A stretch of DNA of 64,000 nucleotides from Cryptobacteroides sp934698975 (GTDB lineage Bacteria > Bacteroidota > Bacteroidia > Bacteroidales > UBA932). The DNA is taken from assembly GCA_934698975.1 (NCBI GenBank), contig CAKUVR010000011.1:1-64000 (forward strand), in the 5' to 3' direction. How positions within the stretch are numbered: the first letter of the stretch is position 1; each line of letters starts with the position of its first letter. The notes below the pieces were generated by a model that was not told where the DNA came from, made no database searches, and worked only from the letters and a program-made list of their open reading frames with translations. Below, piece by piece: positions 55,703 through 63,534 of this stretch. The position numbers were made by a program, and so were the translations under genes.

Positions 55703-56893
55703 ATGCTAAACAACATTATTGTTCCTGAATATAAGGAACTATGGCCGCTGTTATGCCTTGGCGGAGCACTTAACGGCAATGTGGTTGATGACGCCTCTTT
55801 GGAGGTGATGCTCCGGATCGAGAATGAGATGCGTCGTCTCAAGGTGATGGGTGATGATGAGAGACGCTCCCTGTGGCTGGAAATACGTCTTCCGGGAAGG
55901 CGGTACTATTGGGGCGAGGACAAACGTGACCGGAACGGGAATATCTGGTACTGGATATCCACAGGGAACTATCGCGGCTTCCATTATCTGCTGCTGGGCG
56001 ACAATCACCACAGGTGCATCGACCTTCGGAGTCAACCTTATGTCGGTGAAGGACGTGTCCCGGAACATCATTACACCGATGTCCGTGCTCCGTTGCTCCG
56101 TTTGGAGGAATATGTCAAGGAAATTGTGGATGCCGTGTGCGTGGCTCCGGATAAGTACAATGAATATATCGAAGAGAATCTTCCATATTGGAAGAGACAT
56201 GGCACAATCATGCGTTCGGTGCTGAACGGTATATGCCCTTTGTACAGACGAGTCGAAAACCCGGAGGCCGAGGTTGAACTCCTTGAGAATGTGCGCGAAT
56301 GTCCGTTGACAGTCTTGGATGAGATGACTTTGAACACCTACATGCATTATTGGAGGTTGGCCTATGTCGCATACAGGACACGTGATGACGTAGAACCGGG
56401 TTCCATTGATGAATATGCCGATTTGGATGACCGTGAAGTTTTCCGTCATTCCAGCAAAGGATATAATCTTGAAGGATACAACCTTGACTCTCAGGAGGAT
56501 TTCATAAGGTGGAAAGACGGTAACTCACCGTATCACTGCCTTGATGTCGCCTACGCCCGCATTCATCTATGGCCGGTTCGGGAAGATGATGGCTTGTGGC
56601 ATTTCGAGATAAGCTATAATGTTTGTGGCTATTTCCGTGATGTCTTGAACATCGTCAGGGCTCTGTACGAGCAGGGAATAATAGTCGGAATCCGCTATTG
56701 GGTGGATGATGCGCTCGCCCAGCTGAGGGAAGAAGACACCGTCAGGATATCTCCTTGCCCGAACAAATATCAGGAGGAAATATCCTTGCCGGCAGTAGGT
56801 GATGGCGTTACGAGAAAGATGGTCAATGCCATAATCCGTGAGACTGTGTGGGATAAGGAAGAACAAGTGCTGCCTGAGTTGCCCCGCTGCTGA
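55703..56893 (+). CDS. Unknown protein B of the RAYT/hairpin island
   Basis: 396 residues starting MLNNIIVPEYKELWPLLCLG; the ATG at 55703 is chosen because the longer open frame begins inside the hairpin repeats. Soluble, rich in Tyr, Trp and charged residues, e.g. RRYYWGEDKRDRNGNIWYWI, LNTYMHYWRLAYVAYRTRDD and FEISYNVCGYFRDVLNIVRA. A tandem GYNLEGYNLD occurs near residue 255. No catalytic motif, membrane segment or signal was recognised. Same strand as gene A and the RAYT, lying between clusters 2 and 3. Family unknown to me. Confidence 0.78.
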   Translation: MLNNIIVPEYKELWPLLCLGGALNGNVVDDASLEVMLRIENEMRRLKVMGDDERRSLWLEIRLPGRRYYWGEDKRDRNGNIWYWISTGNYRGFHYLLLGDNHHRCIDLRSQPYVGEGRVPEHHYTDVRAPLLRLEEYVKEIVDAVCVAPDKYNEYIEENLPYWKRHGTIMRSVLNGICPLYRRVENPEAEVELLENVRECPLTVLDEMTLNTYMHYWRLAYVAYRTRDDVEPGSIDEYADLDDREVFRHSSKGYNLEGYNLDSQEDFIRWKDGNSPYHCLDVAYARIHLWPVREDDGLWHFEISYNVCGYFRDVLNIVRALYEQGIIVGIRYWVDDALAQLREEDTVRISPCPNKYQEEISLPAVGDGVTRKMVNAIIRETVWDKEEQVLPELPRC

Positions 56894-56912
56894 GATGTCA
56901 ACAAATGTCGGT

Positions 56913-57134
56913 TTTCTCCGGAGAAACACCATTCTGCCGGACAAACAGCCTTTCAATGGCGTTTCCTCCGGGGAATCGTGGTTTGGCCGGACAAACTCTC
57001 ACAAATGTGGGCTTCTCTGAACCTCTGGTGGATAGAGGGCAGACAGCACTGTTTGTCCGGTATAGGCCTTATCTGCCGGACAAAGTGCTGAAATCAGGGA
57101 TTATGTCCGTGGAAATGGGCTTTGGCCGGACAAA
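56913..57134 (+). repeat. Type-2 hairpin array, cluster 3 (four clear units, one decayed)
   Basis: Units at 56913-56945, 56963-56995, 57052-57084 and 57102-57134. A decayed unit fits at about 57013-57045 (TTCTCTGAA ... GGCAGACA), which keeps the 50-base phase with the first two; the last two form a second phase 39 bases later. Confidence 0.9.
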
Positions 57135-57153
57135 ATAATATTCGAAAAAATAA

Positions 57154-58056
57154 ATGAGCATATTCAAAGAAAAGGAGGGATGTTGCGAGGCGACGTTCCG
57201 GTCTGGCGGACCATATTGGCACGCCTATACTTCGGGAAAGGATACTCCGTTGCTTTTTGTGCGGGATGAGGATCTGGTGTTTGTCATGAATGTGGTGGCA
57301 CAGGCTGCGGCCCTGTTTCCGGAGGTTCGGATTATCGCGTTCGAGGTGATGAACAACCATTTTCATTTTGTGGTTTCAGCGGAGGAGAACTCTGTATTGG
57401 CGTTCTGGGCATTCATAAAGAAAAGGTTGGCGAGATCGTTTCCTCTGATGAAGAATATTCATATCACACTCAAGCCCATAGAAGATCTGTGCTCATTGCG
57501 CAATAACATCGTCTATACCAACCGCAACGGTTATGTGGCTGATCCGGCTCACACGCCGTTCAGTTATCCATGGGGGACTGGGCGCTATTACTTTTTGGAC
57601 TGGCCAACTGGTAAGGCATTGGGTCGGATATTCGTGGATGACAGGAGGAAGATGTTCAGATGCCGCACCCCTGGGCTCCCGGGAGAGTGGGAGGTTGTAG
57701 GCGGCTACATCGCCCCGTGGAATTACTGCGCCGTTAAGTTCGGCATGGCGATGTTCCGGGACGCGCATCACTACTTCATGATGGTGAGCAAGAACGTGGA
57801 GGCGTATGCGGAACTGGCCGCTGTACTCGATGACGGTGAATTCCTTACGGATTCTGAACTGTTCTCTCGTCTGAGTTCGTTGCTGCGGTCTGACTACGGC
57901 GTCTTCTCCATCAAGGACTTGACCAAGCCTCAGAAATTCGACCTCGCCCGTAAACTCCGATATGAATTCCGTTCCTCCAACGGTCAGGTCAGCCGGGTGC
58001 TCGGTTTGTCCCGGTACGAGATTGATTCGCTTTTCCCTTTGGCGGCGGAAAAGTGA
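57154..58056 (+). CDS. REP-associated tyrosine transposase-like protein (RAYT, Y1/HUH)
   Basis: 300 residues of the IS200/Y1 transposase superfamily. His69 and His71 in VMNNHFHFVV form the HUH metal site, and Tyr121 in NNIVYTNRNGYV is the likely nucleophile, followed by PFSYPWGTGRYYF, where RAYTs have a YPWSS motif. A C-terminal helix-turn-helix-like segment (VSRVLGLSRYEIDSLFP) is also seen in RAYT relatives. RAYTs nick single-stranded REP hairpins and are usually single-copy, vertically kept genes. Here the gene is flanked on both sides by the type-2 hairpins, which are its likely substrates. No insertion-sequence ends were found. Confidence 0.85.
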   Translation: MSIFKEKEGCCEATFRSGGPYWHAYTSGKDTPLLFVRDEDLVFVMNVVAQAAALFPEVRIIAFEVMNNHFHFVVSAEENSVLAFWAFIKKRLARSFPLMKNIHITLKPIEDLCSLRNNIVYTNRNGYVADPAHTPFSYPWGTGRYYFLDWPTGKALGRIFVDDRRKMFRCRTPGLPGEWEVVGGYIAPWNYCAVKFGMAMFRDAHHYFMMVSKNVEAYAELAAVLDDGEFLTDSELFSRLSSLLRSDYGVFSIKDLTKPQKFDLARKLRYEFRSSNGQVSRVLGLSRYEIDSLFPLAAEK

Positions 58057-58096
58057 GGATTGCTTTCGACGGCATTGGAAAATCTGCGGCCGAGAT

Positions 58097-58228
58097 TTTG
58101 TCCGATAAAAGTCGTTTCCGCTATAATGCAAAGTTGGTGAGGCTGTTTGTCCGGTGGAAAGCCACATTACCGGACAAGAGTAGCCCAAAGAACATTTTGT
58201 CCGGAGAGAGGCTGATTGCCCGGACAAA
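58097..58228 (+). repeat. Type-2 hairpin array, cluster 4 (three units)
   Basis: Units start at 58097 (right arm decayed), 58146 and 58196; spacing 49 and 50 bases. The last unit, with perfect arms, ends 21 bases before the ISL3 element. Confidence 0.9.
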
Positions 58229-58249
58229 CTGTGTTTTCCTGATTCAGGT

Positions 58250-58270
58250 GGTTCTTCCGCAATTTAGTTG
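58250..58270 (+). repeat. ISL3 left terminal inverted repeat
   Basis: 21 bases, perfect reverse complement of 60101-60121; contains the transposase stop codon region. Confidence 0.95.
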
Positions 58271-59911
58271 AAGCATAGGTCGCTGAACACCATTTTCCTC
58301 TTCAAGAGTGCAAGGGAGGCGCGCCCATACATAGTCCGCTTTACCGCTTTCAGTTTGTTTACATACCCTTCGACGATGCCGTTTGATATGTTCATAGTAA
58401 TGGCGTTTTGGACAGCTTTCAAATCCATCTGGATACCATAGGCAAGCGACCGTAGCTCCCGCAGGGGCGATTGTGCGTAAGTTTTTAGCCACAAAGTCAA
58501 GTTGTCCACACTGTCGCCAAAAGGTGGCGGCCGCGTCGTATATGTCTTTGAACCAGCCAAGAGGCATTAGCCTCTCAACTATCAGAGCCTCCTCGTCCCG
58601 CATTTTCTTCTTGCGTATGCTCTTGTCAACGATATGGGCTATCTGGCGTATTGGAAGCAACGGTTCCCGTCCAGTATCAGGGGATTTCTGCATTTCTGCA
58701 ACGTCTTGCTTTGATCTGAAGCCCCGATGCCCGTCAGACAGATAATGATAGTGGTCATAGAATGGCGTCAGAGTTCCCGGAAAGCCTTGTTCCTTGATTT
58801 CCAGAAAGATTTTCCGGAGATCCTTCCCATGCCGGTAGGCTTCCTCAACATATGTGTCGTAAAGAAAATATGGTATCCGCTCCTTGCTTGCCCGCTTCGG
58901 CAGCGAGTCGTATTTGATGTACTTCCGTACGGTCTGCCTGGCGATATCCAACATCCTGGCTATCTGGGCTGTCTTGAGACCGGCCGCTTGCAGTTCCTTC
59001 ACCTCGTTGAACATAGTCTGCCGAGAATCGGTCTTTGTCGGGCTCTCCTCCGCCTCTTCCGGTCTCACGGCTCTCCTGTACTCCTCATAGTGGGAACTGA
59101 TGACTTTTTTGACGCAATCCGACATGTTCATGTTCAGATGGAACCTGTCCGCCACCTCCGTGATGTCTCTTCCCGTCGCGGCTATGGCGGCCGAGTAGTC
59201 GGTTGAACGGTCACGGCTGACAACTCTGACCCGGGCGTGAGAGTCTAGCCATTCCCTGAAGCTTTCCACACCCCTGTCTTCAAGCAAATCGATAACTTCT
59301 CCTGTGTCAAGACTCACGATGATGCTCCCATACGTCACTCCTTTCCTGAACGCCCAGTCATCAACGCCAATCCCGTGTACTTCTTGATGTGAAGGCACTG
59401 ACATGCGGTGTATGTCACGCAACACGGTGTCACCGCTCACTCGGACACCGATGGCGGCCAACAACTTTCTGGCAGACTCCGAGGATGATTTCAAGCCGTG
59501 TTGGACCACCACCATATCGCATCGCCTTGTGCGCCTTCGATACCGGAAGACTTCATCGCCGGGTTGCTCCGCAAAGGTCTTCCGCCGACAGTCCTGATTG
59601 TCACAGAAGAACTTACGAGACTCGAACTTCATGATGACAGGGAGACCAAGCATAGAGAGATCGGCAATGGTGCGCATGTACTTGCTATGGACGCGATGGC
59701 TTATCCGTCCACAGTAAGGACACTTGCCATAAGGAAGACTGCATCGCGCGAAAATACAGTAATATGACTGAGGGGTATCACAACACACTATATGTTCAAC
59801 CAAAAGGTCGCTCGATGAATAAAGAGGACTCAGGTCTACTTTCGCCACGTCTTGAGTTAGGCATTGTGGGAAAATAGTTGTAATTTTGCCTTCGTTAGGT
59901 GGTTTACACAT
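58264..59911 (-). pseudogene. ISL3 transposase, frameshifted near 58500
   Basis: N-terminal zinc ribbon (CPYCGRISHRVHSK, FFCDNQDCRRKTF), DDE catalytic core (GVDDWAFRKGVTYG, VVSRDRSTDYSAAI) and an internal helix-turn-helix (AGLKTAQIARMLDIARQTVR). Near 58500-58520 the reading frame moves by +1: the first frame runs on as nonsense through the terminal repeat to a stop at 58244, outside the element, while the other frame continues the family sequence (NGIVEGYVNKLKAVKR, MYGRASLALLKRK) to a stop at 58264. The catalytic Glu lies in the shifted part, so the unshifted product would be inactive. A sequencing error cannot be excluded. Confidence 0.88.
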
Positions 59912-60100
59912 TCTCTAAAACTTTATACTATGCTAAGCGTAAAGTTGCGAATAATTTATGTAAATACCTAATAATCAATTAGTTAAATCGTATTGTATCT
60001 GTAAGATTTTTTCAATTTGGCTAATTGATTTTTCTGTTTCTTAAGTAGTTGTCTTATGTAATACTTACTCCCAATCGAAACACCTATACGAACCGATTTT

Positions 60101-60121
60101 CAACTAAATTGCGGAAGAACC
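60101..60121 (-). repeat. ISL3 right terminal inverted repeat
   Basis: 21 bases, perfect reverse complement of 58250-58270. Confidence 0.95.
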
Positions 60122-60151
60122 ATTTTAGTTGACTTTCAGCCGTTATCCCTA

Positions 60152-60469
60152 TCAGTGGTTGACAGGAGGCCGTAGGCCGGAAGGAGACCCCTGATAATCC
60201 TCCAAAGGTAAAGGTTTTTCAGGGATTTCCAAGCCGTTTCCGGATTTTATGGCCTGATGCCTGTAACTGGTCCACAGCATGTCCCTGTCTCCCGTCAGCT
60301 CCGCTGCTTCGGACGGGGTCTTCATTCCGATGCTCATATGCGGCCTCCTGTTGTTGTAGAAGTCCACGGCCTGAGCAACCGCCGACTCGACCTCGTTGAT
60401 GTTCCTGAACACCTTCCCCTTGAGCATCTCGTTCTTCATCGTGTTGTTGACTGGCCTGCCGGTTCTCAT
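60152..60469 (-). pseudogene. IS3-family transposase remnant (OrfB C-terminus)
   Basis: About 105 residues resembling the end of an IS3-type DDE integrase: TGRPVNNTMKNEMLKGKVFR, a helix with VESAVAQAVDFYNNRRPHMS, and IGMKTPSEAAELTGD. The N-terminal three quarters, including the catalytic Asp residues, are missing. No terminal repeats were recognised. It lies just right of the ISL3 element, so this site has collected mobile DNA more than once. Confidence 0.8.
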
Positions 60470-60628
60470 ATATTTATTATTTATTAGCACATAATGTACT
60501 AATAAATATGGAACCATGCAAGTGCTTTTCGGTTTATTTTCAATGATTTATGAGTACATTTTTATGCAAGACTCAGATTATTTACTGCCGGAGCCGTTTA
60601 GTCACTGGAAAAAATTAACGAACTATTG

Positions 60629-60778
60629 TTTTACAAAACACTTTCAGCCTCAAGTGCCACAGAACGTCCTACGTTGTGCTTGTGGCTGAAAAAGTAGCCC
60701 TTAAAGTTGATGGCAATTCATTTAGATATACCTTCAGTAGCATTGGAAAGTGCAATCGCCTGAAAGCGTTTTGTAAAA
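60629..60778. repeat. 150-bp MITE-like inverted-repeat element
   Basis: Ends 60629-60647 and 60760-60778 are 19-base inverted repeats with one mismatch (TTTTACAAAACACTTTCAG and its partner). An inner hairpin GCCACA...TGTGGC sits at about 60656-60685. It has no coding capacity. A target duplication was not clear. Confidence 0.5.
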
Positions 60779-61215
60779 TTGTTCCCTAATTCAGCAGGTG
60801 GCACGTGGCACTTCGACAACTTTTGAGTCCCGATGTATTCGCTAGTCGTGAATAACACAAGGTGAAATGCAAGACAAAAGGCAAAAATGAATATAAAGTA
60901 CCTCGTTCTCAGAATTTATTACTAAATTAGCATCGTTTTAGACCAAGTGCCTGAAACGGACAAATTTGATGAAAGTGTTTTCGCACTATCCTTAAAAGAG
61001 AAATCTGACAGTTTCAATGAGTATAAGGATAAACGACAGCACCGTTCATCTGTATTCGTTTGCGTGTTCCTCACACAACGATACAGGTGTGGGGATTGTA
61101 TCTGTTTATTTATACTCGGGTTTTGTCAGAGCCTCTCTTTTAGGTAAACGAATCGGCTCCACACTTTCTTTGTATAAATAAAGCACTCCTTAAAGGAGCC
61201 CAAGGATACTTGAAT
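60779..61215. other. AT-rich intergenic stretch with no gene recognised
   Basis: Short open frames here have no recognisable protein features. A degenerate type-1 repeat fragment (CACTTCGACAACTTTTGAG) is near 60809. Two T-rich stretches and a GGAGCCC-containing segment precede the next gene, but no consensus promoter is clear. Confidence 0.5.
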
Positions 61216-62547
61216 ATGTGGAATAAAATAGCACAATTAGCCATAAATCTTGGCTGTCAGTATGTAGAGAATAAAGGCGTGGATGGAGTCTTGGAGGACT
61301 GCAAAAGAATTGCTGAATTGTTCAGTTCTAAGACATCTCAAGGTGAAATGAATGATGATTTGCTAGATAAATGGCATGAATATGTCGAATGTATATGCGA
61401 TGAGGTCGATTCTAATATTCAGCAACTTGAAGAGTTGGATATAAACGAATATGAAGATTATTTAGAGTTTCGCAATTTAATGCTTATTTCAAAAGATCTT
61501 GTGATTCCAGAGCTTAATAATATGACGTCACTCGTTGAGGATGGTATTCTTCCTGATGCGATGTTTCCTGATTCCGAGAGACTTCAGGGTTTATCAAACG
61601 ATCTAAATAGAATAATATGCGAAAAATGTTGTGGCTCAAACTCAGACCTACAATGGATAACGAACGAAGAATGTAAGGGACATCTTAAATTCGGCAAAAA
61701 TTCAATAAAAGCAAAGATAGGATTTGCTTTTCCATGGGACTCCGTTTCTGAAAGGCTACTCATTGTTGTAAAGGTAGAGCAGGGGGTCATTAAAGAGGAT
61801 AACGAGTTATGGATTAATGATGTCTATCATGTGAAAGTGGACATGATCTCAATGTTTGGTGTCACATTGGAGCAGGCTGAGGCGGGTGATTTGGCAGCAT
61901 TATTAGTTTCATTTCTTGATTCATGTTTCCAAACAACAGATTACAATGAACTACGCATAATTTCATGCGGTATTAGTCCATCAACAATATTTGCAACCAA
62001 AGAGGAATTCGATGAAGATTTGATAAATGAAGATCATACTGAAATGGGTAGGAGTTCTTTGACGCAAGAAGAGCAAGAATATTTAAATGAGTATGTAAGT
62101 TGCTCATCTGATTGTGTTTCTGATCGCGAACGTCGGCTGCTCGACAAACTGGCAAAATCGCTTGGTATATCAAAGGAAAGAATGAAAGAGTTGGAGGAAT
62201 CGTGCAAACAACCGACTCTTAATGAAGAAGAACATGAATACGCTGATGGACTCAAGGATTTCTTAGTAGATGGCGAGATGTCCGAAAGAGAAAGGCATTT
62301 GCTCGACAAACTCCGTAAATCACTCGGAATCTCCGAGGAAAGAGCACGTCAGATTGAAGCTATGTATCAGCATCCATCTTTTAGTGAAGAAGAACAAGAA
62401 TATGCAGATGAACTTAAGGCCGTTCTGGCTGATGGTGTGATATCTGATAGGGAACGTAAGTTACTCAACAAACTTCGCAAGTCTATCGGTCTCTCTGAAG
62501 GAAGAGCCGAGCAAATCGAAATGATATTGAGGTGTAAATCTATATGA
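61216..62547 (+). CDS. AT-rich gene for a protein with three C-terminal TerB-like repeats
   Basis: 443 residues from the ATG at 61216 (MWNKIAQLAINLGCQYVENK). The first 275 residues are of unknown family, soluble and acidic. The C-terminal part holds three tandem repeats of about 50 residues, each like (E)EEQEYADELKAVLADGVISD followed by RERKLLNKLRKSIGLSEGRA; the pattern resembles TerB-type helical units with an acidic, possibly metal-binding turn. Codon use is much more AT-rich than the neighbours (frequent AAA, GAA, TTA), suggesting recent transfer. No neighbouring partner gene is evident. Confidence 0.75.
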   Translation: MWNKIAQLAINLGCQYVENKGVDGVLEDCKRIAELFSSKTSQGEMNDDLLDKWHEYVECICDEVDSNIQQLEELDINEYEDYLEFRNLMLISKDLVIPELNNMTSLVEDGILPDAMFPDSERLQGLSNDLNRIICEKCCGSNSDLQWITNEECKGHLKFGKNSIKAKIGFAFPWDSVSERLLIVVKVEQGVIKEDNELWINDVYHVKVDMISMFGVTLEQAEAGDLAALLVSFLDSCFQTTDYNELRIISCGISPSTIFATKEEFDEDLINEDHTEMGRSSLTQEEQEYLNEYVSCSSDCVSDRERRLLDKLAKSLGISKERMKELEESCKQPTLNEEEHEYADGLKDFLVDGEMSERERHLLDKLRKSLGISEERARQIEAMYQHPSFSEEEQEYADELKAVLADGVISDRERKLLNKLRKSIGLSEGRAEQIEMILRCKSI

Positions 62548-62606
62548 TCCTTACTATGCTTATATTACAGAAGTTTTTTCGTAAGATTCAGCTACTGGAC
62601 TGTACT

Positions 62607-62630
62607 GGTCGCTGAGCCTGTCGAAGCGAC
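62607..62630 (+). repeat. Type-1 dispersed repeat
   Basis: GGTCGCTGAGCCTGTCGAAG followed by CGAC, one full unit with pairing ends, directly after the AT-rich gene and before the flavodoxin stop. Confidence 0.85.
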
Positions 62631-62640
62631 TACCAACTGC

Positions 62641-63249
62641 TTAAAGTGTCTCCAACCAGCCGTTGACTGCTTTGTGGGCCTCGTCACGGGAGTTCTGGGC
62701 GGTGGCGCCGCGGACGGCCAGGCCGGTTAGGAATGTGGCGTCTTTGCAGGAGGCTGCGAGTTTCTTGGGGGTGGAGCCTAGGCCGCTGCCTTCGTGGGTG
62801 CAGAAGGGAATCACGGTCTTGCCTTGCCAGTTGTGTTTCTCGATGAAGGTGTATAGAGGCATCGGAACGTCACCCCACCAGTTTGGGTAGCCGATGAATA
62901 TGGTGTCATATTCCTCGACATTCACATCGTCTTTGACGGCGGGGCGGGCGTTGCTGTTCAGTTCCATCTTGGCCAAATCGACGCACTCCTTGTAGTTGTC
63001 CGGGTAGGCTTTCTCTGGCACGACCTGGAACAGCGTGCCACCGGTTTTCTCGGCGATCATCTCGGCGATGATTTCAGTGTTGCCTTTGTCGATGTTGCCT
63101 ACGGCGTAGTTCTCGCCGGTGCGCGAGAAATACACCACTAATGTTTTCTCTTTCATATTCAAGTCATTTGAGTTTTTGTCCTGCGCGCAGACTTCAAGAC
63201 AAAATGTCGAAGCCAGAAGTGTCAGGATAGAGTACATGATTTTCTTCAT
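62641..63249 (-). CDS. Flavodoxin-family protein with signal peptide
   Basis: 202 residues from the ATG at 63249. MKKIMYSILTLLASTFCLEV followed by CAQDK is a good export signal. The flavodoxin domain then begins KTLVVYFSRTGENYAVGNID, the FMN phosphate loop, with IFIGYPNWWGDVPMPLYTFI and FCTHEGSGLGST as the other FMN-contacting loops. An internal Met (MKEKTLVVYF) would give a cytoplasmic form, but the upstream signal sequence is well formed. Periplasmic or lipid-anchored redox role is inferred; electron partners are unknown. Confidence 0.85.
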   Translation of the reverse strand: MKKIMYSILTLLASTFCLEVCAQDKNSNDLNMKEKTLVVYFSRTGENYAVGNIDKGNTEIIAEMIAEKTGGTLFQVVPEKAYPDNYKECVDLAKMELNSNARPAVKDDVNVEEYDTIFIGYPNWWGDVPMPLYTFIEKHNWQGKTVIPFCTHEGSGLGSTPKKLAASCKDATFLTGLAVRGATAQNSRDEAHKAVNGWLETL

Positions 63250-63534
63250 GAGCATATTCATTTAACAACATCGCAAAGGTAGTCAAGTTCTCCGCCATTT
63301 CGGGTACTCTGATTACTGATTGGCTTACCCCGATTACGGAATGTAGTTCCGTTTCTGTGGTTGTGGAGGATGAATGATTAATAATCAGGCGGAAAGCAGA
63401 CCATCCTCCTATCCGTTATGATGGGGAAGACGGTAGGGAAATATATTCATTATCAGTCACTAAACCTCCAAGTGGAATCTGTGCCGTTTTGAAGGAATTG
63501 AAACAAGGCGGCGGGTAATCGGGTATATTCATTA

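Larger units (their letters stand above)
58250..60121 (-). mobile_element. ISL3-family insertion sequence, 1872 bp
   Basis: Bounded by perfect 21-bp terminal inverted repeats (58250-58270 and 60101-60121; outer ends GGTTCTTCCGCA and its complement). It encodes one transposase on the minus strand and has about 190 noncoding bases between the gene start and the right end. Flanking octamers ATTCAGGT and ATTTTAGT agree at five of eight positions, so a clean 8-bp target duplication is not seen. Confidence 0.92.

Noticed and set aside
54767..58228. CRISPR array because of regular short repeats with about 17-base gaps
   Set aside because: Repeats are palindromic and degenerate, split into four clusters around genes, gaps are too short for spacers, and no cas gene is present.
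58479..58492. Programmed -1 frameshift site (A-run) in the ISL3 gene
   Set aside because: The frame change needed is +1, and the run does not form a proper X XXY YYZ heptamer in the reading frame.
58244..58500. C-terminal 80 residues of the unshifted ISL3 frame as real protein
   Set aside because: The family sequence continues in the other frame, and this one reads out of the element.
60947..61147. 66-residue plus-strand open frame
   Set aside because: No protein-like features, in an AT-rich gap between mobile-element remnants.
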